Assembly (NCBI GenBank): GCA_024138025.1
Contig: JAMXBD010001207.1
Span: forward strand, 1 to 64,000
From: Combretum micranthum
Taxonomy: Eukaryota > Streptophyta > Magnoliopsida > Myrtales > Combretaceae
Reading direction: 5' to 3'
DNA: 64,000 bases
Positions within the stretch are counted from its first letter, which is position 1. The number at the start of each line of letters is the position of its first letter. Under the pieces are notes generated by a model. That model was not told where the DNA came from. It saw only the letters and a list, made by a program, of their open reading frames with translations, and ran no database searches. Positions 1 to 13,100 of the stretch are shown here, piece after piece. The position numbers were made by a program, and so were the translations under genes.

Positions 1-2535
1 GTCTTAAAAGTCTTATTCTTGGCAATAGATATTGCCGCTTGACAATCACAATGCATAAACCACAGATGGTGTAGGTTTAAAAACTATGGAATATTTTGCC
101 AAGAATTTTCTTAACCACTCAGCGTCATTCCTAGCCAATTCTAGAGTAATAAACTTTGACTCTGCGGTACATTTAACTATGATAGTCTGTTTGGCTGACT
201 TCCAAGAATTTACAGTACCTTCAAGGGTGGTAGATTTTTATCTCATTTTAATCAAATATCCAATTGGCATCTCTGTACCCTTCTAATGGAGCAAGAAATC
301 CACTATATAGAATACCATAGTTCATGGTACCTCTCAAATATTTCATCAGTCTAACCAATGCAGTCCAATGATCATAACCAAGATTGTGTGTATACCTGCT
401 CAATCTACACACAACATATGCTATGTCAGGTCTTAAAAAATTCATTAAATGTATCGGACTTCTAATTATCTGTGGAGACTTAGATTGAGCAACGGTATCA
501 CCTCTATTTTTCTTTAATTGAGCATTAGCATCAAAAGGGGTACTCACAGGATTGATATCAAAATATCCAAATTTCTTAGAAGTTTCGCAACATCATGTTC
601 TAAGCAATAACATGATATTATCATTCTTCATTATGATTTTAACACCCAAAATAATACTTATTTCATCCATATCTTTCATATCAAATTTAGATGCAAGAAA
701 AGAATTAGTTTTATGTACTAAAACAAGACTAGTACCGAATATAAGCATATCATCTACATATAGGCATATGATAATACAATCATTATCAACAAGTTTTGTA
801 TAAATACATTTATCAACTTCAATAGTAGAGAAACCATCTTTTAATAAAACTTGATCAAATTTTTCATGCCATTATTTAGGAGCTTTTTTTTAATTCATAC
901 AATGATTTAATAAGTTTACAAACTTTCTTCTCTTGTCTTGGAACAACACAACATTCAAGTTGCACCATATAGATTTCTTCTTCCAAATCACTATTTAGAA
1001 AGGCCATTTTTACATCCATTTGATGAATAACAAGTCTATAATTGAAGCCAAGGCAATCAAAACTGAATAGAAGAAATTAGAGTATAGGGGCAAAAGCGTC
1101 AAAATAATCAACATTTTGCTTTTAAGTAATACCTTTAACAAATAATCTAGCTCTAAACTTATTAACTAAACCATCAGGACTTATTTTCCTTCTGAAAATC
1201 CATTTACAACCAATAGGTTTAGCTTCAGGAGGTAAGTCTACTAATTCTCATGTATTATTTTGCAAAATATAATCAATTTCAATTTTAATGGCTTCTTTCC
1301 AAAAGGTGCATCAGAGGAGGAAGTTGCATGTAAAAAGATTCATGGATCATTTTCAACAAGATAATTTAAAAATCATTTACAAAGGAACTTTCCTTTGTAT
1401 TTTAATTCTTCTTAATTCTTTATTTTTAGAAACATTCCTAGAAGCATTTTCAGAAGATGGTGTATTAAGAATAATTTTTATTTTAAAGGAAATACATGTT
1501 CAAAAACTATGCATTTTTTGTCTCAACAATTGTATTGTGATCCAGCATATTGCTTTCTAATACAAGAAATTTATATGCAGCACTATTTGTAGCATAACCA
1601 ATAAACATGCAATCTGAAGTTTTAGAACCTAATTTTCTTTTCTTAGGATCAGGGAGCTTAACTTTAAAAACACCCCACACTTTCAAATATGTCAAATTTA
1701 GAGGATGACCTTTTCTAAAGTTTATTAGGTATTCGCCTGTTTTCTTGTAAGGTATTATATTTTGCAAGTGATATATAGTTAATATGGCTTCGCCTCAAAG
1801 GTTTTCAGGTGCATTAGAACTTACAAACACACAATTCATCATTTCTTTTAACGTCCTATTTTTCCTTTCATCAACTATATTAGATTCTGAGGAATAAGGT
1901 AGAGTTATTTCATGAATTATTCCTTCTTCTTTTCACAAAGTTTATTAAGTAAAACATACTCACCAACTCTATCTGATCTAATTCTTTTAATTTTCTTATT
2001 TAATTGATTATTTACCTCTGCTTTGTATATTAAAAAATACCAAAAGCTTTATCTTTATTTCTAAGCAAATAGACTTTAGTAGATCTAGAAAAATCATATA
2101 AATATTACATAATATCTTTTACCTCATCTAGTCATGGTTTACTTTAAATCACCTAGATCAGTGCGAATTAAATTTATTAGTTTAGATTATGTAAAAACAG
2201 ATGCACATGTTTCTAGTTTGTTTAGATTCACCACAAAATTCATATTTATTATACTTAAATAATTAATATTAGAAATTAACCCAACAGATTGCATTTTCTT
2301 AATATAAGGTAAGCAAACATGTCCTAATCTACCATGCCATAAATCACAAGAATCAATCAAGTAAGTAGAAGAAATAGCATTTTCATTCATAACTTCAAAA
2401 AACATTAAGGACAAATAAACCATGACTATAATAGTCCTTGCCAACAAAAACATTAATTTTTTTCATTAAAACTCTATTAGACTCAAATGATACTTTCACT
2501 CCTACTTTTCCTAATAATGCCACATAAATCAGATC
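1..2535 (-). pseudogene. Copia pol relic: integrase, reverse transcriptase, part of RNase H
   Basis: Read on the minus strand, this stretch carries broken pieces of Copia pol collinear with 52600-55150. The piece at 248-547 reads through the RT to RNase H junction (KYLRGTMNYG) without the frameshift seen in the younger copy. The piece at 2187-2453 has the integrase zinc-binding start (CDLWHGRLGHV), and 1507-1767 matches the segment after the integrase core. The piece near 720-780 aligns with the segment that holds the RT active-site motif in the younger copy. Stops and indels separate all pieces, so it cannot make a protein. Its main value is as a reference for locating one-base losses in the younger copy. 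Confidence 0.9.
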
Positions 2536-2540
2536 AATTC

Positions 2541-5500
2541 TACCATGCCTCGAGGGTACCCCAGCAGTAGTACATGAGCCATACTTGTACACTATTACTA
2601 AAACCTTTCAGAGAATGAAATATTTTCAAACATAGGATCTTTTACTTGCATTGATAAGAAATGATAAATATAATAAGCCATAAATTAGAAAATTCTTGCC
2701 ATCACAGGTAGTGAATATCATAATAGTATTATAGACCATAGCTATATTCTATAAGTCTCCCAATACACAACTGATAGTACAAGTACTAGCTATATTATAA
2801 ATAGAAATAAAAAAAATAACATAACCTGAAGATTTCATATTTTTTTCACTTCTAAGTTCTTACCAGAGCCATGGTCCTGGAAGATACAAGCCATAGTCGT
2901 AGAGTCAAATGAAAGGTCTTTAGGAGTGTGAGCGAAACCATAGACTTAATGAATAACCAGACATATTACACATCAAGCAAATTTATTAACAAATCATATG
3001 CAATGCAAAAGTTAAAAATAAACACAGATACAAGCTTAGATGATCTAGAATTCCGAATAAGAAAAAGATTTACGCCCTCTTTTTAGGCTTGAAGAACATT
3101 TACTTAATAACCCACTTGCCTAAGAGAGATTAAGTACATAGGAAAATCAACGATTTCTAGTTTTAGGATTATCATTTTAATTTTATGATATTTTAACTGA
3201 CCATTTGCTGCATCATATCTTAGAAACTCCCTAAGTATTAACCATTTCAAAGCGATACTATGGGCGGCGTCCTTCGTTGCTACTTAGTTTCTGTAGACCG
3301 ATGGAACAAAGAAAACCTTGGAAGAACTAATACTTTAGAAAAACCAAGTATTAACAGAGAATCGAAAATATTATACGTAGCAGGTTGTCACCGTTTTTAA
3401 ATATGCAATAATACAATTTGTGTAATGCATGACTATTTTAATTATAAAGCCAATAATTTTTAGTCAGGCTTATAGTGATCGTACATTACACACAAAACAT
3501 ATAACATACTTTCCTCAAATCATCAGACAATTCGTATTATCACTTTAATTATCTTTGTTTGTCAACCAAACACACAGCTCACAACACATACTTAGTATAT
3601 TTCCACAACAACCTTATTATTATCTTTGCATTATATATGCAACTATTTACAAACACAAATAATGTAATAGATTTGACTTACTTGCTTGCTCATGATGGCT
3701 AGTTGTAATAGTCTACTAGGAAATCCTCAACAATATTAAGATCACCTATTAAGATGAATAAAAATATTCATCAATACAATATAGATTATATATCTAAATT
3801 CCTATTAGTGCCTAAGTGTCTTATATTAGTATCGAAATTAATTTCTATTATTTGCATTGGTCTTTTTAGGATAAGGATCCTATGATAACATATTCTTATT
3901 TTTTAATCTTTATTTTCATTTTGCTTGTTTTGATATTAAGAATATTTCTTTTTTTTTTTTATCGAGTAGTTATGGAGTTTATATTTAATAACTCAGTACT
4001 TTATTATTATCATTATTATTTTTATATTGTTCGTTAGGTCGACCTTTATGGTAACTGATATTTATTTTTAATGATTTTAGTTTTATCTTGTTTCTCTTGA
4101 TCTTTGCTCATGTTATTATATGTTATTTATGGGTATCTCATTACCTTTAATTTTAGCTTATTTACATTTTCCATTCTTGTATATATATACCTATATAATA
4201 TAATTATTGTAATTTTAATCTTTTACTATACACAAGTATTTTATTTGCAATAGTTACTAAAGTTTATCTCTTAATCAAGTATTAAACAAACTAATATTTA
4301 CATTTATTTTATTTATTATGTTTAATGTTCTATTTTTCTTCTCTTATATATATATATAATATATATATATAAATATATGTGTGTAATCTGTCAAACACGA
4401 ACATATTTCATTTTAGGAAAATTTTGCATGTATGCTGGCATCCAATGCCGCTAACGTTGAACTTTAGGATGCCAGTGTTCATATAATTTTTACACGTTCC
4501 AAGTTCCAATGTACAATAGGTTCAAAGACCGCCAGTGTACAATGTATGCCACCGACGTAGGAATTATATGTCACCAGCGTTCGTTGTTTTTACGTAAATA
4601 AAAATTTTACATAGCTTCTGTTCTAGTGCACGCCGACTCAACACCGTCGGCCTATCCAAGTACGCTACCGGCATTGAGCACTTACACCACTGGCATAGGG
4701 CTAGTATATGCACTATTCATCTTCTTCCTCATTTTTTTTCCTAGTTCGAATTCTATTTTTTATATAATTTGTATGTATTATACTTAGTGTTTTAACTATT
4801 TCAAGTGTTCCTACATAATCCATGTTCATGACATATTAATATTCATAACATTTCATAATCATCAAACTTATGATTTCCTAGCTTCTAAATATTGTATTGC
4901 ATAAATAGAGTTTAAAGTTTGGATATACCTTACATAGGCTGGTATGGTGGTGTTAAACTCTTCCCTGGAGCTTGAAATGAACCTAGCTTAAATAAAACAG
5001 TGTTTAAGCTAGGGGTTTATTACATTAACAAGCACGAAACGAATTTTACTTACTTATCTTTGTTGACTTCCCAGGCTTGTTTTGATCTTGGTGAAGCTTA
5101 TTTATATAAGGTTGTGTTTATATGTTTGTGGTATTGTTTCTTGGCAAAGGGAAGGGAAGAAACTAGGTTGTTCAAATGTGTGTTTAAGTATTCTATTGCT
5201 TTGTACATTATTGAGTTTATATTTATAGAAGGGAAGGAGGTAGCGGTTCAATAGTCTTTGGCCAAGAAGATGAAGTTTCCCTCGAAAACTTGCAAGAATT
5301 CTTCTTACAATTAATGAGCTGCTTAGTTGGGGTATATTGATTGGCTAAGTTTTATTTTTCTTGGACTTTCTAACTTACTTTGACCAATTTCCTCAAAATT
5401 GCGATTGTGCACAATTTTAAACAATTTCAGTCACAAACCATTCTCCACTTGCATTGAATATATGTAATAAGTTTTATAATATTATTTATTTAAGTTTTAA

Positions 5501-6129
5501 CGTTAAGGTAGTTTATTAAGTTAAACGGGCATAAATATATTAGGTTTTTGAGAGTTTTAGCTCCAAAAATTTATTTAATACTTCCACAAATTTTCTAGAT
5601 TATCATTGAGTTCAAATTTAAATTTTAAATTTATGCGATTAATTATTTTTAGTGTTTTATCCTACGCGATTAGAGTTTTCTAAGTTCAATAAGCTAATTT
5701 TGATTTCAGTCTCTAATAACTTTAAGATTCCCTAGCTAGAACGCTAGTGCGATCCAAATATTTATTTGGATCTAGATTGTTGGCTATGGATCTGTTTTTA
5801 TTCTTATTGTGTATTTATAATCTTAACGGTTCATCCTTAAGTTATCGTTTTCTAACTGTAAGCTTGATTTATTATTTATTCTTTAATTTATTGGAAATTA
5901 TATCTACATTATTTCTATATCTTGAGTTTTTTATACCCACTACAAAATCTCTTCTTTGATACCAGTTACCATCTAGAGAACTTTGTTTTAGGATTTAAAG
6001 TTATATGTAGGTTCATTACTATTTGTGATTTTATTCTAAGGTCTTTGTTGGGTTTGACACTAACCTTTTATTTTCTTTATTTATATGTATATCTATTTCT
6101 ATTGATATAAAAAATTCTTGGGGTTTACA
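2541..6129. mobile_element. 3.6-kb insertion splitting Copia copy 1
   Basis: Copia homology stops at about 2540 and resumes at about 6130, exactly where the younger copy is continuous (near 55150). The flanks carry a near-identical 5-bp direct repeat, aattc (2536-2540) and agttc (6130-6134), as expected of LTR-type insertion. The insert ends in TTTACA like the long LTRs described below. Its centre (about 4.0-5.3 kb) resembles solo LTR C read on the minus strand: a CpG-rich block at 4418-4700 and, to its right, a donor-like junction near 4930. The left part, 2541-3700, is not identified. Exact ends and family are uncertain, and it may be composite. Confidence 0.6.
4418..4700. repeat. CpG-rich degenerate repeat block within the insertion
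   Basis: A locally GC-rich block in very AT-rich DNA. It contains recurring words such as GCCGCTAACGTTGA, CGCCAGTGTACAATG and CACGCCGACTCAACACCGTCGG. The same kind of words recurs at 17000-17260, 38230-38500, 40690-40860 and 43030-43470, which ties this insertion to the long-LTR family. Confidence 0.7.
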
Positions 6130-6134
6130 AGTTC

Positions 6135-7316
6135 GAATGTTGAGAACATACAACACCTCATTTACAGCTAGTGTCTTGCCATATGTGAACTTTAGGAGAA
6201 CCTTCCCAATCTCAAGAACTTAGGTAATTCCAGAATAACCAAGATGAACAGATTCATCTTCTTCCTCAACTTTTGTATAGGTCACGAATGCATATTTATA
6301 TTGCACAAATGTGCCTAGTAGCACTAGAGTCTATAGCCCATTCTTTCACACTAGCCATTATGTTCATAGAAATGACCGTAGCAATTATGTCATTTGCTTG
6401 AACCAAATTCACTTTTGGTTTAGCAAGATTTTCATTTCTTCCCGTCCTCTTCTTGCACTGAGGTGCATGATGGTTGGGTTTGCCACATACAAAGCAATTG
6501 CCTCTCTTCTTAAAAGTGCGATTACTGACTTTAGGCTTGTAATTAAGTTTCTTTTTATACCTTTTGTATGGGTTATGTGATTTGTGATCCACCAAATTTG
6601 CCCTACTTGCAATCTTCTTTCATTTGGCGGCTTGAGATTCCCTTCGGTTGGTGTCCTTAAAGATGATGTATGTGATGATGTCTGTAAGAGAAAGTTGCTT
6701 GTGCTTGCGCTTAAGTTGTTGTTTGTAATCGTTCCAAGATTGAGGTAGTTTCTCTATTAGCAAGCCAGCTACGAACTCCTCCTACAGATTAATGTTTTCG
6801 GACTTGAGATCTTCTATAAGCTTGTGATACTCGATAATTTGCACTTTAATATCCTTGTCCTAGACCATCTCCCACTTATAGTATTTTCCAATAACAAACT
6901 TTTGTTTCATTCCATCTTCAGTGGTGTATTTAGCAACCATGGAGTCCTAAATTTCCTTTACTTCCTTGTAAGAACAATAGACATCGAACAACTCACTAGA
7001 TAAGGTACTTTATGATAGTGTGGCGACATACCTTTATCACATGAACCTAGAGCTTCATTTGTTTAGATGTTAAATCTGTTGGTTTAGCATTTGTAAGAGC
7101 GTATTCAACACCGTATATATCCAAAAACGAGAAGAGACGTTTTTGTCATCTCTTAAAATTGTCTTTATCAAAGATTTCTATCATTGATATATCTGGAAAT
7201 GGCTTAGCAGACGGAACGGGCGGAAGCATTGGGACAATGCCATTTGGAGCAGTTTCATGAATGGCAGCAACAATGTTGATTGTCGAAGCTACAATAGCCG
7301 GTGGATCAGAGGCCAT
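6135..7316 (-). pseudogene. Copia gag and protease relic
   Basis: Minus-strand continuation of copy 1, collinear with 55160-56329. The start codon is at 7316 (ATGGCC, as in the younger copy). The zinc knuckle CFVCGKPNHHAPQC is at about 6450-6500. The protease motif is DSSATRHIC, where the younger copy has DSGATRHIC, so the catalytic glycine is lost. An internal stop replaces the Trp of the FKRW motif near 7140. It is broken and not functional. It still preserves the frame at three places in gag where the younger copy has lost a base. Confidence 0.88.
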
Positions 7317-7335
7317 ATGGAATTATCCTTAAGAT
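7317..7335 (-). promoter_or_regulatory. Conserved post-LTR sequence, candidate primer binding site
   Basis: Read on the minus strand, the LTR is followed directly by AATCTTAAGGATAATTCC, and the gag ATG begins 19 nt after the LTR. The younger copy has the same sequence but for one base at 56330-56348. Neither shows the TGGTATCAGAGC initiator-Met site common in plant Copia elements. Confidence 0.5.
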
Positions 7336-7970
7336 TGTTGATAAAAATAAGAAAAGATATCAATTGTTTAAGGCGTGCTAGGCAGTGTCCTTAATGATAA
7401 TTTGCCCAGTATATAAAACAGCAACGAAAGAAAAAAGGGCATATCCTACAGGATTCAACAAGACTTCTAATATGTATTAGATAGCAGGAACAACAAAAAA
7501 AGAAAAGAAAGAAGACCAAACAAATTTTTAATAATAGCAGTTAAGAGAAAGAATAGTATGACACAAATAATGTGAAGAGAAAATTGAGTAACAAATAGAA
7601 AAATAACATCTACTATAGGTGGATAAGGTAAATTTGAAAATGGCTGGATTAACTTGGTCAAGACTGCTTGTTTAAAATATCATCCGAATAAAGTTAAATA
7701 AGAAAATCGAATTTATTAAAAATAATAACAGAAAAATAAATATTTTCTTGCATCAGGCCCAGACTATTATTTCACACGCTGCAAGGGGAGGGAATAAACC
7801 CAAGAAATTATACTAGCCCAGCTAAAGTCTTGTGTGCACGCGAGCCCATACCTTTTCTCCAATTTTTTACTAGTCTATTTATGAAAAGAGAGCTTATAAA
7901 CAAGTCACATGAATATATTCTAAGGAATGTAAGATTTTTTTCTTTTGAAATATAACTACAATCAACAACA
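7336..7970 (-). repeat. 5' LTR of Copia copy 1
   Basis: Starts TGTTG next to the gag leader and ends with CAACA at 7967 or 7970. It is homologous to the LTRs at 51162-51845 and 56349-57029; for example it shares the word GGCGTGCTAGGCA and the end block reading TTTTGAAATATA. It is much more diverged than those two are from each other, so this insertion is older. The exact last base is uncertain by 3 bp. Confidence 0.85.
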
Positions 7971-8946
7971 GTTTCTATATGGTTAAAGAAAAAAGACTCT
8001 AATTTGATAAAAACTCACTATTGTCTTACAAACATATTTTTTATTATTTACTTTTAGTGGTAGCCATTTTTTTCAAATGTAAAAAGTCTTCTTTTTTTTT
8101 TTTAAAAAAAAATATGAATTAAAGGATTAAACATTTTACTGCGATTTATTTTTGTTTTCATTTTTTTTAATTTATATGTATTATTTTTGGGCCAAAACAC
8201 ACGAATACATGGACCAAGTACAGTCGCCCTTTAAGTTAGGCGGGGCCTTGAACTTGGGCACTGGACAGAGCAGTTTCGAGCTGGGTATAGATGAGATCCG
8301 ACTTATGCACATGTGTGACCGAAAGTCATGAAATCCACTGAAAAATATGAAATGGTAGAGAAATTTTATGTTTCGTTATTAATTTTATTGAGATTAGTAT
8401 TATCATTATCTAATTATTCATATCATATTCAATTATAATCGATTTATTAATAATTAATATATTTTAATAATTAAATGAGTGTCTTATCTAGCTAACATCC
8501 AACATATGAGGTGAGTATATTGTGCTGTACAGAACAGGATTCAGGATCGAAGTTCGAAGTAATCAATGCCTTTTAAATAATTCACAAAGGCAAAAGAAGT
8601 CATCAATGAGGTGCTGATAATCTGAAACCTCCAGAAGCAATCCCAATACCAAAGGTCCCACTCAAATTCAGCTCCAAGAATTTTCCACCACCAAATCAAG
8701 CCCCCACCTTTCCATACCACCGTATTTTCTTAAATCATGAAGACAAGCTCTATTGCTTTTTTGACCCCCACCTCAACCTACTAACACATGAATCTACAAT
8801 AGAGGTATAAGCAATCCACTAGCAACACATTATAAAGACTTGATCAAAATATCATTATTATTAGTTATTCATAAATATTTAGATAATTAGATCCTATGAA
8901 TTAGATCGTATCAATGCAAAATGCAAAAACCACATATGACACATGC

Positions 8947-8978
<32 letters not shown>

Positions 8979-10124
8979 ATAGCAAGTATATTAGGAGTGT
9001 TAGCCATATTAATCAACATTTATGTGTTTCGATATAATAAGTAATAACAAGATGTTATTTATAATAAATAGTTTTGTTGTTTGGTTAAGTAATCATATTA
9101 TATTTATGAAATGAGTTGAATTGGTACTAATTTGGATACAATATAATAATTTTATTATATGTAATGTATTTATTCAATAAGTACCTTGTGCTAGAATTAA
9201 GAAATTCTACATTTCGAATATTTGATATTTTTTTTTTATTTTATCTATGCATTTATATGATAGAATAGAATAATAAGGGGATCAACGATTTTTTTTTCCT
9301 GATATTTTCATACTTTATCCTCACAATAATCGCATCATGATTTAAGATAAGAATATATAAACATATTAAATATATCCGTTTGGCATCATGCATTCGACAG
9401 ATGACAAATACTTTTTAAAAACTTTTTCTAACAAATTATCTATAAAAAATATATATATATAAACGAAAAAACATATGACAATTCTCATAAAAATATAAAA
9501 TAGACACAATACAAATAAAATATAGCTGCAAATCATATATTTTATATATAAAATTTATGTATAGATAGATATAGATAAAACGGACGATCTACGGATACTT
9601 AATTTTATGGCCAAAATATATACACACACATATATATTATTAACTCAGTGCAATCAATCAAACAAAGTAAGCATTCCATTCTTATTTTATTCTATTGCCT
9701 TAAATTAGATCCTATCATTCCGGTGCATATAACATTGGGCCCATACTATTCCATGTTTTTTCTTTTACAAAACCAAAGAAAGTTAAAGACAACACTTTTT
9801 TGGGACCCAACACAACTGGACCTGAAGACTCACTGCTACTGCTAACTACACAACAACACAACGCAACACGATTTCATTACATTACAGTTTACACTACGCT
9901 ATAGTTACAGAAACAGAACACTCTAGCTTCAACAGCCTACAGTACAGTCCCGTGCCAACTTGTTCCATGTTAGTTGTCTTGTGCTCTTGCTGGGTGTATG
10001 TGCATGAACTGTACCTATCTCTTCTCTTATTGAAAGTTTGGTTTTTTCTAGCTCATTAAGCGAAAAGGATAGATACCCAGAAGGAGCTTTTTACTTTTTT
10101 GACCACTTAGTGATTCAGGATCCA
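7971..10124. other. Intergenic DNA upstream of the SKS gene
   Basis: AT-rich DNA with no supported gene. It contains an (AT)n run at about 8947-8974 and several poly-A/T tracts. The last 250 bases before the start codon should hold the promoter and 5' UTR of the downstream gene. A CT-rich stretch lies at about 10013-10030, but I could not pick a convincing TATA box. Confidence 0.6.
8947..8974. repeat. (AT)n microsatellite
   Basis: Uninterrupted alternating A and T for about 27 bases. Confidence 0.9.
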
Positions 10125-13100
10125 ATGCTCTCTGGTGCACTGAGTCACTGCGTTTCCATCTTCTCCTTCTTCTACAGTGTTCTGGTACTTCTGGGTTTGT
10201 TAAATATTGGTTTTGCAGATGACCCTTATGTTTACTATGACTGGACAGTTTCCTATCTAACTGTCTCTCCGCTTGGTGTCAAACAACAGGTTCTTTACTT
10301 ATCTTTATGTGCTCTCTCTTCTGTGCTGATTTGACTGTTGAGCAGAATGTTATTTCTTGATCCAATTAATGCAGTACAGCATGTTTCTTGATTTGTTGTA
10401 GTTTTGGAAAATGAAGCGTATTCGGAGAGTTAGTTACTTTCCCACAACTGGGCAGATTCCATGTGCCTTGTAGATTCATTTCAAAAGGAAAAAGGGAACA
10501 TAAAATAAGTAGGATGCTTTGGCATGTGGAGAGTATATTCTGGCATAATTTTTGAATATAATTGTGGCAAATGATAGCTGTTGTGCCAATTGATAGTGGC
10601 CGATGTTGCAAGTCGTGGGATGTTGAAGTTGGCCATTTTCTTTTTCACTTAGGTCATGTTTACCTTATTTAATTATGTTTTTCTTATGAGTTAATTCATT
10701 AGTTTTTGGTAATTGAATGGATATATTTTTCCTTGTTAAAGTTTGGAAAATGTTTTCATTGAAATGAAAAATTAATCATTGGATATGAGGGACAGACCAG
10801 AAAAATATAGGATTACTTCAATCAGGTAGGTTTTTAACGGAGTCAATCGCATTCTGTATATAGAAGATCTTTGGAAGAAGCTATTTTGAATTGTATAATT
10901 TCATTATCAAGTAGTTTAACTGCTAGTTAGAGAATTTTAAAATGGTGGCAGAGGCAGATGAGTAATGTTATTGGAACTGCTGGTCCTCTTGAAGCTTAAA
11001 CAATTTAAAGAAAATATGCATGTGGGAGTAAGCAACGCCAACAACATAATACTTTGGCTCTTCTTACTTAAGACAGGATAAATCCATTGGTTAGTGATGT
11101 GTGTTCTTGTACAAGCTGTCTGGCTCTGCTATGTTGTTGTATTCTCGTTCCACAACAATGATGAGTTTTAATATAGAGTTGAAAACTATTGGCATGTTTT
11201 GTTTGACCTCTCAATATTTGGAATTAGGATAGTTAATTTTCATATTGACCACTGTTTTCAGGTCATTGGAATAAATGGTGAGTTTCCTGGACCCATCCTC
11301 AACGTCACTACCAACTGGAATGTTGTCATAAATGTCAAGAATGACCTTGACGAACCATTACTATTAACATGGTACGTTGACCACATTAGTTAATTGTTGA
11401 TCAAGGACTAATACTGTAAGAAAAGAAAAGCTGACACTTGTACAATCATCTCATGAAGGAATGGCGTACAAATTAGGAAAAACTCTTGGCAAGATGGTGT
11501 ATCTGGAACGAATTGTCCCATTCCTGCTGGATGGAATTGGACATATCAGTTTCAAGTCAAAGATCAAATAGGAAGTTTCTTTTACTTTCCATCCCTAAAC
11601 TTCCAGAGAGCTGCCGGTGGATATGGGGGAATCATTATAAACAACAGAAACATAATTCCCCTGCCTTTTGGATTGCCAGATGGTGATATTACAGTTCTTA
11701 TTGGTGACTGGTATACTAAAAGTCATAAGGCAAGCATTCGCATCTTGTAACTTATTACTTGCATAATATGGGACATATGTTTGGTTTCCTGAGATGCTTG
11801 TGCATTCTGTTTTATAACAGAAACTAAGAAAAGATGTTGAAAAGGGAGATGACCTTGGAGTTCCTGATGGTATTCTACTGAATGGTCTCGGTCCATATCA
11901 GTATGATAGAACGCTTGTTCCAGATGGCATAACCTACCAGATCATAAATGTTGAACCAGGTAACTTTCTGATTGCCTATGTCAAGTGTATATCATAGCTT
12001 GCAGGTAATCTGGAACACAATTTTACCACAAAATATCCTTTATGAAATTGAATACATACACGGGTGGGTTCTTTTGATGACACTAAGTAACTTGAATCAG
12101 TTTGATATATATTTATTTTATTATAATCTGAGTAAATTACATTCTTGACCTATCTTCTCAACTATCTCACTTCAATGTGCCAATCACAACAGTATATCTA
12201 AGAGATAGGTCTGTATAAATGAGGATTTAGTGGCTTGGTTCTTCCTTGGTGTTCCCAATTATTAGAGAGAGCATAAAAATTTTAAACTCTGTCTAAAAAA
12301 AGGTAATCTTCAGCTTGGTAGCATCTAAACTATTCTTCAATGTTAGGTTTATATCTTTGTTTCAGTTTGTAGTCTACAACCCTTTTCTTCATGCATCCTC
12401 TAAGTTTCAGAAAAATTAGGCAAACAGGATAACTATCTATGGGATGCAATTGTCAAAGGAAAAAAGTTTAAATGTTGGAAGCATGGATATGCGTAGGATC
12501 TTAGGTGTTTATTATTATTTTTATTTAAGATGGCTGTGACCATGATCAATACGCACATGTTGTTTCCTCCCTACACTTTAGTAACAGAGGAATGTGTGGT
12601 TAATTTTGTGAAACAGGAAAAACATACCGTTTTCGTGTACACAATGTTGGTACCTCAACGAGTTTAAATTTCAGAATACAGGATCACAGCTTGCTTCTGG
12701 TGGAGACTGAAGGTTCATACACAGTTCAGGAAAGTTATACGAACATGGATATTCATGTGGGTCAATCATACTCATTCTTGGTCACCATGGATCAAAATGC
12801 CACCAATGACTACTACATAGTTGCAACTCCTAGGTTTACAAATTCTTCTGATTATAGTAAACTTGCTGGAGTTGCTCTCTTGCGCTACTCTAATACTCAG
12901 GGACCAGCATCTGGTCCCCTACCTGATGTACCTGATGGAAATGATGCGTATGCTTCAATGAATCAAGCAAGATCTATAAGGTCATAGTGCTGGCTAAATC
13001 TCTTATCAAATCAACTCTAGATCAGATAAAAATCAAATTAAAAGAGGGATTTTTCTGTCATGGTGTGTTTTCTTTATTCCCTGTTTGAGAAACAGCTTTT

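Larger units (their letters stand above)
1..7970 (-). mobile_element. Decayed Ty1/Copia element, copy 1, cut by the window edge
   Basis: This minus-strand element matches the younger Copia at 51162-57029 nearly end to end. Its first bases match about 52600 of that copy, so its 3' LTR and the last part of RNase H lie outside the window. The order from right to left is 5' LTR, gag, protease, integrase, reverse transcriptase and start of RNase H. Many substitutions, stops and small indels leave no long frame. A 3.6-kb insertion splits it at 2541-6129. The family assignment is secure from the motifs listed in the parts below. The right-hand target duplication cannot be tested because the other end is missing. 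Confidence 0.93.

Noticed and set aside
10038..10124. Extended N-terminus of the SKS protein from an upstream TTG
   Set aside because: No ATG occurs upstream in frame, and the ATG at 10125 gives a normal signal peptide followed by the family start (DDPYVYYDWTVSYL).
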